In this document: positions 37,323-46,168 of the stretch, in pieces
How the letters are laid out: each line of letters opens with the position of its first letter
Position numbering within the stretch: position 1 is the first letter of the stretch
The notes under the pieces: generated by a model
Databases searched by the model: none
What the model was told of the DNA's origin: nothing
Seen by the model: the letters and a program-made list of their open reading frames with translations, nothing else
Assembly (NCBI RefSeq): GCF_900141935.1
Contig: NZ_FQYX01000006.1
Location: 62,001-126,000, forward strand
DNA length: 64,000 bases
Reading direction: 5' to 3'
Source of the DNA: Arenibacter nanhaiticus
GTDB taxonomy: Bacteria; Bacteroidota; Bacteroidia; Flavobacteriales; Flavobacteriaceae
Made by a program: the position numbers and the translations under genes

Positions 37323-39137
37323 ATGGCAAAGGAATATGTAGACATAAATACCTTAAAATATTTGTTATATCAGGTCCATGCTTTAGACGACCTATTTGGG
37401 TTTGAACGTTATGAAGGGCATGACAGGCCTTCAATGGATATGTTTTTGGACGCTATCAAGGATTTTGCCGATCGCGACCTGTTTCCCTTTTTTAAGGAAA
37501 TGGATGATGATCCCGCAGGTTTCGACAATGGTGAGGTTCGGGTGCATGAGCAGGTAGCTGTTATGATGAAAAAAGGAGGGGAAATGGGTGTTATTTGTGG
37601 TCCTCTAGATTATGACCAGGGCGGGTTACAAATACCGTTCATGGTACATACTGCAGCCACCTACATATTAGATGCAGCTAATAACCATTTGCCTGGTTAT
37701 GCCACCTTAACCTTAGGGGCGGCAGAGCTTATAGTCCATTTTGCCAACCAAAATCTAAAAGATACCTATGTACCCAATATGCTTTTAGGGGCATGGGGCG
37801 GGACGATGTGTCTTACCGAGCCCCAGGCAGGTAGCTCCTTGTCCGATATAACTACTAAGGCTACCCTTACCGATGAGGGATATTATAAAATATCGGGGCA
37901 GAAAATATTTATCTCTGGTGGCGATTACCAATATGTAGAGAATATTGTGCATTTGGTACTGGCACGAATCGATGGGGCGCCAGAGGGCACTAAGGGGATC
38001 TCTTTGTTTGTCGTTCCAAAGAACCGCGTTGAAACCGATGGTAGTCTTGTCGGGAATGACGTAAAGACCCTGTCCGATTTTGAAAAGATGGGACAACGAG
38101 GGTTCGCTACTACCCACTTGGGATTTGGAGATTCCGACGATTGTCAGGGCTGGTTGGTAGGTGAGGCCAACCAAGGCTTGAAATATATGTTCTTAATGAT
38201 GAACGATGCTAGGATAGGAGTGGGTAGGGGAGCCGCAGCCATAGCTATGGCGGCTTACCAAGCATCCTTGCAATATGCAAAGGAACGTGCCCAAGGACGA
38301 AAAATATCCGAAACAGGGAAAAAAGACCCGGGGGAAGACCAGTGTTTAATCATTGAACATCCCGATGTAAGACGGATGCTTTTTCTGCAGAAAGCCATCG
38401 CGGAAGGATCGTTGAGCCTTATTTTATTGGCAGCTAAATACCACGATCTGCAACGCTCTGTTTCGGATCATTCCGAAAAAGAAAAGTATCAGTTATTGTT
38501 AGAAATTATTACTCCCATGGTAAAGACATATCCGGCAGAGGCTGGAGCATTGGCAGTGAGCAATGGACTTCAGGTCTTAGGAGGGTACGGATTTTGTTCA
38601 GACTTTATCTTGCAACAATATTATAGGGATATCAGGATTTTTAGCATATACGAAGGAACAACCGGAATACAGTCACAGGATTTATTAGGACGAAAAGTTT
38701 TGATGAATAATGGCAAGGCCCTACAATTGCTCATAGAGGAAATTGGTACTACCATTGCCGTTGCTTCCGATTATAAAGACTTGCAGGAATGGGCCGCTAC
38801 TTTAAAGGGCAAGTTAACTATGATACATGAGGTGTTAGTGTATTTAAAGACATTCGCTAACAAAGAAAATTATGAAAGGTATTTGTCCGATGCTAACCTG
38901 TTTATGGAATTTTTGAGTTATGTGGTCATAGGATGGAATTGGTTGGAAATGGCTTATGTTGCAAAACAGGCCCTCGACAATAAAGATGCTGCCTATTCGG
39001 AGGCCTTTTACGAAAGTAAAATCCACACCATGAAATTTTATTTTAAATACGAGTTGACAAAAACCAATGCCTTGGCCGAAACCTTAATGCACAAGGAGGT
39101 GTTGACCCAGAAAATGGAAAAGGAGTTTTTGGTATAA
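37323..39137 (+). CDS. Acyl-CoA dehydrogenase, DmdC-like long form
   Basis: 604 aa. Seen: MCLTEPQAGSSLSDI near 160-174, GQKIFISGGDYQY near 195, central catalytic region LQVLGGYGFCSDF near 420 and IFSIYEGTTGIQSQDLLGRK (20 residues) near 440-460, plus a C-terminal bacterial extension. The form with N- and C-terminal extra domains resembles DmdC (3-methylmercaptopropionyl-CoA dehydrogenase), but with no other dmd genes nearby a general acyl-CoA substrate is as likely. It is a separate transcription unit from the fad block. Confidence 0.85.
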   Translation: MAKEYVDINTLKYLLYQVHALDDLFGFERYEGHDRPSMDMFLDAIKDFADRDLFPFFKEMDDDPAGFDNGEVRVHEQVAVMMKKGGEMGVICGPLDYDQGGLQIPFMVHTAATYILDAANNHLPGYATLTLGAAELIVHFANQNLKDTYVPNMLLGAWGGTMCLTEPQAGSSLSDITTKATLTDEGYYKISGQKIFISGGDYQYVENIVHLVLARIDGAPEGTKGISLFVVPKNRVETDGSLVGNDVKTLSDFEKMGQRGFATTHLGFGDSDDCQGWLVGEANQGLKYMFLMMNDARIGVGRGAAAIAMAAYQASLQYAKERAQGRKISETGKKDPGEDQCLIIEHPDVRRMLFLQKAIAEGSLSLILLAAKYHDLQRSVSDHSEKEKYQLLLEIITPMVKTYPAEAGALAVSNGLQVLGGYGFCSDFILQQYYRDIRIFSIYEGTTGIQSQDLLGRKVLMNNGKALQLLIEEIGTTIAVASDYKDLQEWAATLKGKLTMIHEVLVYLKTFANKENYERYLSDANLFMEFLSYVVIGWNWLEMAYVAKQALDNKDAAYSEAFYESKIHTMKFYFKYELTKTNALAETLMHKEVLTQKMEKEFLV

Positions 39138-39298
39138 GGAAGAGTGGGGCCCGTATCTGACTCTATTGGTTGAAACCGAAAAAATGCTATGTTTTAGGTA
39201 GGGTGATTTAAGATTGAGTTGTTATATATATGAAAACGCGTTCGAGGGTGAGTTTCTTAGGATATAGATCACTAGTAGAACATAAATATAATAATGAG

Positions 39299-39742
39299 AT
39301 GAAAAGACTACATTTTTTATTGACCACTGCCTTTGTTGTGATGTCCTTTGGTTTAACAGCGCAAGAAACGGAAGCTGGTTCCGAAGAAAAACTTTCTTAT
39401 TACGAAAAGAGAGCTAGGGAGGATGCGCAGTTTGAGCAATCCCAAAAATTGGAAAACGAAAAAGAAGAAGAGGAGTTTTGGGAAGATCAAAAGGAATATG
39501 AAAAAAAACTAAAGAAGCGCGATAGAAAAGCTTACAAAGCTTATATGAAAGGAAAAAGGGATGCTTATGCCGAGCATGAACAACATTGTGATTCTCATTG
39601 TCATCACAGTTCAAGGTATCATTACCACGCCTCTTTTTACTATCATGGGCACGATCATTATGAGTACAGAAGATCGCCTAGGAGGACTTCGGTCCGTACG
39701 AATGTGGGGATCGGTTTGCCAAGTATTAGGGTCGGACTTTAA
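39299..39742 (+). CDS. Secreted, charged and His-rich protein of unknown function
   Basis: 147 aa from ATG 39299, which gives a good signal peptide (MKRLHFLLTTAFVVMSFGLTAQ); an ATG at 39230 would put 23 polar residues before it. After the signal comes a Lys/Glu-rich, coiled-coil-like stretch (about 30-85), then a tail with some ten His and two Cys between 91 and 120 (CDSHCHHSS, YHYH, HGHDH), and a basic end. The tail could bind metal ions. No family recognised. Confidence 0.6.
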   Translation: MKRLHFLLTTAFVVMSFGLTAQETEAGSEEKLSYYEKRAREDAQFEQSQKLENEKEEEEFWEDQKEYEKKLKKRDRKAYKAYMKGKRDAYAEHEQHCDSHCHHSSRYHYHASFYYHGHDHYEYRRSPRRTSVRTNVGIGLPSIRVGL

Positions 39743-39823
39743 TTAAAATAAGATCTTTTTTTGGGATTCGACCTTTACAAATATTTTATAGGTGAAATTT
39801 GAAGTAAGAATAAGACAAGATGA

Positions 39824-39870
39824 AAGCGGCCAAATAACAAGTATTCCTACATGCTATTTGGCCGCTTATT
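39824..39870. terminator. Bidirectional terminator
   Basis: A 13-bp perfect stem (AAGCGGCCAAATA with its complement), 18-nt loop and T run, between two convergent genes. Confidence 0.85.
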
Positions 39871-39897
39871 TTTTATGATACTAAAAGTATAGTGCTC

Positions 39898-41118
39898 TTA
39901 GGCAGAAGGCGCCTTTTCTAATAGGGCCATATAAAATCCGTCAAAACCACTTTTTGAAGCATAAATATTCTTCTGGGCCGTTAGTTTAAAATCTTGTCCC
40001 GCTTCCGAGCTTAAGAATTTATTCACTTGTTTGATGTTTTCCTGTGGTAATATTGAACAGGTAGCATAGACCATTTTTCCGCCAGGTTTTACGATCTTAC
40101 TATAATCTTGTAGAATTTGCTGTTGGGTAACCATGATTTTTTCTAAGAACTCAGGCTGTAGTTTCCATTTGGCATCCGGATTTCTTCGTAAAACTCCTAA
40201 GCCAGTACAAGGCGCATCAATTAAAACGCGATCGGCACTACCGTGTAGTTTTTTAATAACCTTGGTAGAGTCTATAGTTCTGGTTTCCACGTTGTGGGCA
40301 CCATTTCTTTTTGCTCTTCGTTTTAGTTCTTTCAGTTTATTGTCATAGATATCCATGGCGATCAACTGTCCTTTGTTTTGCATCTGAGCCGCTAAATGAA
40401 GAGTTTTTCCTCCAGCACCGGCACAGGTGTCTACGACTCTTTGTCCTGGTTGCACGTCCAAGAACGGGGCAACGAGCTGTGAAGAGGCGTCTTGTACTTC
40501 GAACCAACCATTTTGGAAGGCATCGGTAACAAAAACATTGGCACGCTCCTTTAATTGCAAAGCATCTGGATAGCCTCGGATGACCTCGGTTTCTATACCT
40601 GCTTCCAATAAGGCAGCCTTTACATTTTCTTTGGTCGATTTAAGGGTGTTGACCCTTAAAATCACATCGGCTTGTTGGTTTAGCGCATGGATCTCTTTGG
40701 TCCATAAATCTTCCCCTAAGGCTTTAGCTCCTAGTTCGTCCATCCAATCAGGAATGGATTCATTGAACTTTCTTATTTTGGAAAGTTCGTCAAATCTTCC
40801 TTTTATTCTTCTTTCTGGGGTAGGTTCTATCTGTTTCCAATCAGGTAGTTTTATCCCTTTAAGGACCGCCCATACGGCAAATAGTCTAAACAGGTTTGGC
40901 CTAGTGTAAGGCGCCTTTACTTCAGCTATTTCTGTATATAGCCTTTTCCAACGCACCATATCATAAGTGGTCTCGGCAATGAAACCTCTGTCTCGTGCCC
41001 CCCAACGTTTGTCGTACTTTAATACTTTTTCTACTACTTTATCAGCGTATTCTCCCTCGTTAAATATATAATGTAACGCATCAACAACGGCAAACACTAG
41101 ATTTCTATGTAATCGCAT
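39898..41118 (-). CDS. RsmB/NOP-family RNA m5C methyltransferase
   Basis: 406 aa. C-terminal SAM domain: DTCAGAGGKTLHLA near 225 (SAM loop), IDAPCTGLGVLRRNPD near 300 (Cys for product release) and VYATCSILPQEN near 352 (nucleophile Cys). The N-terminal helical part takes the place of the NusB-like RNA-binding domain. It probably makes m5C in 16S rRNA. Confidence 0.88.
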   Translation of the reverse strand: MRLHRNLVFAVVDALHYIFNEGEYADKVVEKVLKYDKRWGARDRGFIAETTYDMVRWKRLYTEIAEVKAPYTRPNLFRLFAVWAVLKGIKLPDWKQIEPTPERRIKGRFDELSKIRKFNESIPDWMDELGAKALGEDLWTKEIHALNQQADVILRVNTLKSTKENVKAALLEAGIETEVIRGYPDALQLKERANVFVTDAFQNGWFEVQDASSQLVAPFLDVQPGQRVVDTCAGAGGKTLHLAAQMQNKGQLIAMDIYDNKLKELKRRAKRNGAHNVETRTIDSTKVIKKLHGSADRVLIDAPCTGLGVLRRNPDAKWKLQPEFLEKIMVTQQQILQDYSKIVKPGGKMVYATCSILPQENIKQVNKFLSSEAGQDFKLTAQKNIYASKSGFDGFYMALLEKAPSA

Positions 41119-41139
41119 TTCTAAAAAAAATTAAGATTG

Positions 41140-41147
41140 CAAAGGTA
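41140..41147 (-). promoter_or_regulatory. Possible -7 element for the methyltransferase gene
   Basis: The minus strand reads TACCTTTG, a perfect TAnnTTTG match 21 nt before the start; the -33 box is weak. Confidence 0.4.
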
Positions 41148-41192
41148 TTGTATTAGAACCTAATCCTCTTATTTTTGGTGAAAATTATAGCT

Positions 41193-42224
41193 ATGCGTAC
41201 GTATTTTATGTTTTTGGTGCTTTTGGTGACGGTTTCGTGTGCCAAAAAAAATGAAATAAAGACTTTTGATTCTGTTGAAATAGAGACTGTTTTTTCTGAT
41301 TCCTTGAGTTTTAGGGCGATAGAGATTATGGGGGGCAACGGTTTGGCTTTTGCCGCCAATAAAGGAGCTTATGGCTTGGTGGATCTAAAAAGCAATCAAG
41401 TAATGGTCAATACGCAGCTATACGATACCGTTGCGCCCGAATTTAGAGCAGTAGCGGCAACATCTACAGACTTTTTTATGCTATCGGTTGGTAATCCAGC
41501 CTTATTATACAAAACCGGGGATACTGGAATTATGGAGCTGGTGTATAAAGAAGAGGATGAAAAGGTTTTTTACGACGCCATGACATTTTGGAACGATCTG
41601 GAAGGAATAGCTGTAGGTGATAGTATGGACGGTTGCCTATCTATTATAATTACCAGGAATGGTGGAAAAACTTGGAGTAAATTGCCTTGTTCGTCCTTGC
41701 CAGCATCCACTGCGGACGAAGGGGCTTTTGCGGCTAGTAATACCAATATTAAAACGGTAGGGGATAAAGCTTGGATCGGTACCACTGGTGGGCAGATTTA
41801 TTTTTCGCAAAATAAAGGAAAAACATGGAGTGTCTTCGAGACTCCTATAGCAAGTGCAGAAACCACACAAGGAATCTATAGTCTCGATTTTTATGATGAT
41901 AATCTTGGGGTGGCCTTCGGAGGCGATTATACAAAACCAACGATCAATACGGCTAATAAAGCCATTACAAGAGACGGAGGCAAAACATGGCAACTATTGG
42001 CCGATGCCAAAGAGCCTAATTATAAGAGTTGTGTGCAATTTGTTCCAAATGCAGGAGGGAATGCTCTAGTGGCCGTTGGTTTTACCGGTGTTTCTTATTC
42101 GGCCGATGCCGGGGAGTCTTGGAAACAACTTTCGGATGACTCTTTTTATACCATAAGATTTTTAAATGATTCCATTGCTTATGCAGCAGGGAAAAACAGG
42201 ATTTCAAAATTGAAGTTTAAATAA
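41193..42224 (+). CDS. BNR-repeat/Ycf48-like lipoprotein
   Basis: 343 aa from ATG 41193, with lipobox Cys16 (TVSC). The body is a beta-propeller with Asp-box/BNR repeats: NGGKTWSKL, NKGKTWSVF, DGGKTWQLL and DAGESWKQL at roughly even spacing. Such proteins resemble the assembly factor Ycf48 or sialidase-type propellers, but no catalytic residues are evident; a scaffold or binding role is likely. A TTG at 41175 could add six residues and is less likely. Confidence 0.78.
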   Translation: MRTYFMFLVLLVTVSCAKKNEIKTFDSVEIETVFSDSLSFRAIEIMGGNGLAFAANKGAYGLVDLKSNQVMVNTQLYDTVAPEFRAVAATSTDFFMLSVGNPALLYKTGDTGIMELVYKEEDEKVFYDAMTFWNDLEGIAVGDSMDGCLSIIITRNGGKTWSKLPCSSLPASTADEGAFAASNTNIKTVGDKAWIGTTGGQIYFSQNKGKTWSVFETPIASAETTQGIYSLDFYDDNLGVAFGGDYTKPTINTANKAITRDGGKTWQLLADAKEPNYKSCVQFVPNAGGNALVAVGFTGVSYSADAGESWKQLSDDSFYTIRFLNDSIAYAAGKNRISKLKFK

Positions 42225-42425
42225 AAAACGAAGCGCAATAGCGGATTGGTACTCGTTATATAGTTGGGTGCCTAGCCATAGGTCCATTAGAAAAACACAG
42301 CTAAGGTTTTTTACAATCTGCCAAACATGGATTGTTTAGCAGATCGTAAATGGATTCGTTTAACCAGCACTCATTGTCAGTGATTATTCTCTAATAGACA
42401 TATTGGACAATTGTGATGTTATTAT

Positions 42426-42505
42426 GCGTTAGGGACCGCGGCGGCATCCCCGAAGCAAGGCAGGGGATTTAGCCAAGGGCCCGCCCGACGAAGAAGGGAA
42501 CGCCC
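42426..42505 (+). repeat. 80-bp GC-rich structured repeat, copy 3
   Basis: Same ends as copies 1, 2 and 4; four differences from copy 2. The central stem is lengthened to ATCCCC/GGGGAT by an A-to-G change that pairs with a C present in all copies. It lies in the 295-nt spacer between convergent genes, 14 nt before the Spy-like gene stop. Confidence 0.9.
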
Positions 42506-42519
42506 AAAATATATTAAAA

Positions 42520-42978
42520 TTATTTTTTCTGATTTGCCCTTCTTTGACGGTATTGTTTTATCAATTGTCGTTTAAAATCTTCTTCGGAACGCAACAGTAA
42601 AATAGTCTTTTTAGGAGAAATAGTTTTTGAGACCTTTTCGATATACGCTTGAGAAGATTTGTGCTTTTCATCCTCTAATTTAACCATTTTATCTAAGAGG
42701 GCATTAGCTTCTTTGTTCGATAATTGGTCTAGGTTTTTTATTTTATCCTTTATTTCGGAGTGTTCTTTTTTGTGAAAGGCCTCCTTTTTTGATTCATAAC
42801 TATTGTAAATGGGCCAAAATTCCTGAGCTTCCTTACTGTTTAGTTCTAAGCGTTCGGTGATAAAGGCTATTTTAAGGGATTTGATTTTGTCCCAATCATG
42901 TTTTATTTGGGAAAAACCAAGCGAGCTTGTCAACAGTAGAAGCAGTACTGTGAATGTTATTATTTGTTTACTCATCAT
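42520..42978 (-). CDS. Spy/CpxP-like periplasmic protein (sigma-factor operon partner)
   Basis: 152 aa with signal peptide (to about FSQ, residue 24). Helical, highly charged, with RLELNSKEAQEFWPIYNSYE near 43-62 as in the LTxxQ/Spy-like family, and a basic end. Its start overlaps the anti-sigma gene by 11 nt. I recall such proteins annotated as sensor of ECF-type sigma factor in flavobacteria. It probably senses periplasmic unfolded protein or metal. Confidence 0.7.
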   Translation of the reverse strand: MMSKQIITFTVLLLLLTSSLGFSQIKHDWDKIKSLKIAFITERLELNSKEAQEFWPIYNSYESKKEAFHKKEHSEIKDKIKNLDQLSNKEANALLDKMVKLEDEKHKSSQAYIEKVSKTISPKKTILLLRSEEDFKRQLIKQYRQRRANQKK

Positions 42979-43480
42979 TTGTTAAATTAAGTTCATTAAG
43001 ATCTTTAACATTAGTGTTTAAATACTCTAATATGCTTTCCTCTGCGAGGGAATTTTCTAATACGTCGTTGTAATCAAGTTCTCCAAGGGATAAAATTTCT
43101 GCCAAATCATAAGTAGAAAAGCTTAATTCTTGATTTTCAAAATATTGATCAATATCAGAATTGGCCAGGTCGGTGTAGGATATGGTTTTTGTGGTATTCC
43201 AGGTCAATCCAAAAAACAATAGAAGTATAGCTGCGATGGATGTTGCCGTATAATAATATTTTTTAAAGGATTTTATAGGAATTACCTTGCTGTCCTGCTT
43301 TTCCAATTTCTGGGTGATTTCGGAATGTAGGTTGTGAAAGTAATTCTCAGGAACCTTAAAGCCTTCTTCTTGAGAAACCGTGGACGGGTCCTGGGCAATA
43401 TTGTCCATGATTCGTCCGGAAAGCTTCTCAAAATAGCCTGCAGGGGTTTTAAAGCCGCTATGTTTATCTAAGTGTCGCAT
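42968..43480 (-). CDS. Putative membrane anti-sigma factor
   Basis: 170 aa. Cytoplasmic N-terminus with two copies of a short motif: GFKTPAGYFEKL (9-20) and GFKVPENYFHNL (40-51). One membrane helix follows at about 92-110 (TATSIAAILLLFFGLTW), and an acidic periplasmic tail. Position directly after the ECF sigma gene (32 nt) supports an anti-sigma role; no ZAS zinc motif is present. The assignment rests on context. Confidence 0.65.
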   Translation of the reverse strand: MRHLDKHSGFKTPAGYFEKLSGRIMDNIAQDPSTVSQEEGFKVPENYFHNLHSEITQKLEKQDSKVIPIKSFKKYYYTATSIAAILLLFFGLTWNTTKTISYTDLANSDIDQYFENQELSFSTYDLAEILSLGELDYNDVLENSLAEESILEYLNTNVKDLNELNLTNDE

Positions 43481-43512
43481 TTCAACGTTTTTACCTATAT
43501 ACCATTTTTGGA

Positions 43513-44055
43513 TTACTGTTCTTTTAAAAAGGCTTCTATTTTTTTGGTTGCCAAATGATACGATGCTTTTAAAGCACCCACGGAAGTTTCCAGTATTTCT
43601 GATATTTCTTGATATTTCAGTTCCTGAAAATATTTCATATTAAAAATTAACTTTTGTTTTTCTGGTAGACATGCGATCGCCTGTTGAAGTTTAAGTTGAA
43701 TTTCGTCGCCTTCAAAATATACATCGCTCCTTAATTCTTCTGAAATCTTATTGTATAACTGGTCTTCGTTGAGCTTTAATTTGTTGGCTTTGTTTTTTAG
43801 AAAAGACAAGGCTTCATTGGTGGCAATCCGATACATCCACGAATACAATTTACTATCGCCCTTAAAACTGTCAATATTTCGAAAGACCTTTATGAAGGTG
43901 TTTTGCAATACATCATCCGCATCGTCATGATCTAGTACAATTCTTCTAATATGCCAATACAAACGTTCTTTGTAAGCGTCTACAAGCACCGCAAAGGCTT
44001 TGGCCTGAAGGTCTTTTTGTTTTAACCGTCTTACTAAAATTTCCTCCGCAATCAA
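43513..44055 (-). CDS. ECF-subfamily RNA polymerase sigma factor
   Basis: 180 aa. Sigma region 2 (about 22-90): HDDADDVLQNTFIKVFRNID and WMYRIATNEALSFLK. Region 4 (about 120-178): LPEKQKLIFNMKYFQELKYQEISEI (given as LPEKQKLIFNMKYF and YQEISEILETSVGALKASYH). First gene of a three-gene operon with an anti-sigma and a Spy-like gene, hence a likely envelope-stress regulator. Confidence 0.92.
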   Translation of the reverse strand: MIAEEILVRRLKQKDLQAKAFAVLVDAYKERLYWHIRRIVLDHDDADDVLQNTFIKVFRNIDSFKGDSKLYSWMYRIATNEALSFLKNKANKLKLNEDQLYNKISEELRSDVYFEGDEIQLKLQQAIACLPEKQKLIFNMKYFQELKYQEISEILETSVGALKASYHLATKKIEAFLKEQ

Positions 44056-44237
44056 CGTTTGTTTCTTTTTGTTACTACTATGACCCTAAATTTTGAAAAA
44101 GGTTTAATAGCCTAAAGGTATTTATTAAATAATTGAGTATTAGTTAATTTGAATAAAAAGTAGAAGAAGTCGTGACTTTTGAGGTAAGGATTGCTTTTTC
44201 GAGGAGGGAAAGTGAATCAATAATGGCTTAAAAAATA

Positions 44238-44335
44238 TAGGCGGGAAATGCTAAATGAATAAGGAATGGCGAAGATCGCTACTATTAACAATCGTATTGG
44301 CTATCACTTAATCATGAACGAGCACTTCCTGCCTA
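44238..44335. other. Long-range inverted repeat
   Basis: TAGGCGGGAAATGC (44238-44251) can pair with GCACTTCCTGCCTA (44322-44335) over 14 bp with two G-T pairs, enclosing 70 nt that has a small GCGA/TCGC hairpin. It ends 7 nt before the ABC exporter stop codon. A 3-prime mRNA structure or small RNA is possible. Nothing else is seen in the 286-nt spacer. Confidence 0.4.
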
Positions 44336-44341
44336 CATTAA

Positions 44342-46168
44342 TTACGGTTCAAAAGATTGCATGGTGACTAGTTTTTTGTAGACACCGTTAGTGGCAAGGA
44401 GTTCTTGGTGCGAGCCTTGCTCTACAATTTCTCCCCTTTGAAGAACCACAATGGAATTTGCATTTTGAATGGTCGAAAGTCGATGGGCAATTACAATAGA
44501 GGTTCTGTTTTGCATCATTTTTTCCAAAGCATCCTGAACTAGGCGTTCGCTTTCCGTATCCAGGGCAGAGGTGGCTTCGTCCAAAATCATGATAGGTGGA
44601 TTTTTCAATACGGCCCTTGCAATGGACAGGCGTTGTTTTTGCCCTCCGCTTAGTTTATTGCCACTATCGCCAATATTGGTGTTGTAGCCATCTGGGAGTT
44701 CAGAAATAAATTCATGGGCATTGGCTATTTTGGCCGCCGCTATGACTTCTTCTTCGGTGGCATTTTCTTTTCCCAGGGCAATGTTGTTTTTAACCGTGTC
44801 ATTAAACAAAATGGAATCTTGAGTTACTAGCCCCATTAAACCGCGTAACGATTTTTTAGAGAAGTCCTTAATAGGGATGCCGTCAATTTTAATTTCCCCT
44901 TCGTTAACATCGTAAAATCGGGTAACCAAATTGGCAATGGTACTTTTTCCGCTACCAGACTGTCCTACAAGGGCTACGGTGTGTCCTTTGGGAACCTGTA
45001 GGTTGAAATTCTTGAGAACATACTCGTCCTGGTATTTAAAAGAAACATTTTCAATTGTAATACCTTCTGTAAAAGCATCCTTCGTTATGGCGGTAGGTTT
45101 TTCTACGATTGGATTTTCGGTTTCCAGGATCTCTAATACCCTTTCCGCCGCGGCATTCCCTTTTTTAACGCCAAAAGAAGCCTTGCTTATGGCTTTGGCA
45201 GGAGTAAGGATATTATAGGCCAACCCCATATAAGCAATAAAAGAGGCTGCATCCAGGGTTTTTTCTACCAATACCATTTTTCCGCCAAACCAAAGGAGGA
45301 CCCCAATAACCAAAATACCTAAAAACTCCCCTGTAGGAGAGGCCAAATTCTGTCTGTTGAGTAATTTGTTGGAAAATTGGAAAAACCGTAAAGTAGAATT
45401 ACTAAAGGCTTTATAGAACCTGGATTCGGAATTAAAGGCTTTGATAACTCTTAGACCGCCCAAGGTTTCTTCGACTATGGATAATAATTCTCCTTGTTCC
45501 TTTTGAACTTTGTCCGATTTCTTTTTTAAGGACTTTCCGATCCTAGAAATAATCATTCCGGCAACAGGAATAAAGATAAAAACAAAAAGGGTTAGTTTAG
45601 TGCTGATCCCAAACATAATAAGGATGGTGAACACGATCGTTAACGGCTCTCTTACGATAAGTTCTAGAATAGAGAGAAACGAATGCTGTATTTCCAATAC
45701 ATCTGAAGTGATCCTGGCAATGACATCGCCTTTTCTTTTTTCCGAATAAAAGGAAATAGGAAGATTGACAATCTTCTTGTACATGCTATTTCTGATATCC
45801 TTAAGTACCCCGTTCCTTAAAAAAGTAATGAAGTACATGGCCAAATAATTGAAAAGGTTTTTTAATAAAAAGAGCACTAAAACCAAGCCTATTACCAAGA
45901 TCAGGCCTTTCATTTGATCATCCCCGGAATAGGCTGTTACCCTATAGCTTATATATTCTTGCAGGTAATCTTTTAAGTGTCCTAAATCTGTATATACCGG
46001 TTCTTTCAGGACTTTTTTCTCAGGAGTAAAAAGCACATCGAGCATAGGGATAAGTGCAGCAAAGGACAACGCACTGAATAAGGCGTAAAGAATGTTGAAA
46101 AATATATTTAAATAACCGTATTTACGGTAAGGTTTCGCAAAGCGAAGGATTTTTTTAAAGTACTCCAT
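44342..46168 (-). CDS. MsbA-type ABC exporter
   Basis: 608 aa half-transporter: six membrane helices (about 20-330), then the ATPase with Walker A GQSGSGKST near 395, signature LSGGQKQRLSIARA near 500 and Walker B IMILDEATSALD near 520. It is likely a homodimeric lipid or drug flippase. Its ATG overlaps the phosphohexomutase stop by 1 nt (TAATG), so they are translationally coupled. Confidence 0.92.
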   Translation of the reverse strand: MEYFKKILRFAKPYRKYGYLNIFFNILYALFSALSFAALIPMLDVLFTPEKKVLKEPVYTDLGHLKDYLQEYISYRVTAYSGDDQMKGLILVIGLVLVLFLLKNLFNYLAMYFITFLRNGVLKDIRNSMYKKIVNLPISFYSEKRKGDVIARITSDVLEIQHSFLSILELIVREPLTIVFTILIMFGISTKLTLFVFIFIPVAGMIISRIGKSLKKKSDKVQKEQGELLSIVEETLGGLRVIKAFNSESRFYKAFSNSTLRFFQFSNKLLNRQNLASPTGEFLGILVIGVLLWFGGKMVLVEKTLDAASFIAYMGLAYNILTPAKAISKASFGVKKGNAAAERVLEILETENPIVEKPTAITKDAFTEGITIENVSFKYQDEYVLKNFNLQVPKGHTVALVGQSGSGKSTIANLVTRFYDVNEGEIKIDGIPIKDFSKKSLRGLMGLVTQDSILFNDTVKNNIALGKENATEEEVIAAAKIANAHEFISELPDGYNTNIGDSGNKLSGGQKQRLSIARAVLKNPPIMILDEATSALDTESERLVQDALEKMMQNRTSIVIAHRLSTIQNANSIVVLQRGEIVEQGSHQELLATNGVYKKLVTMQSFEP

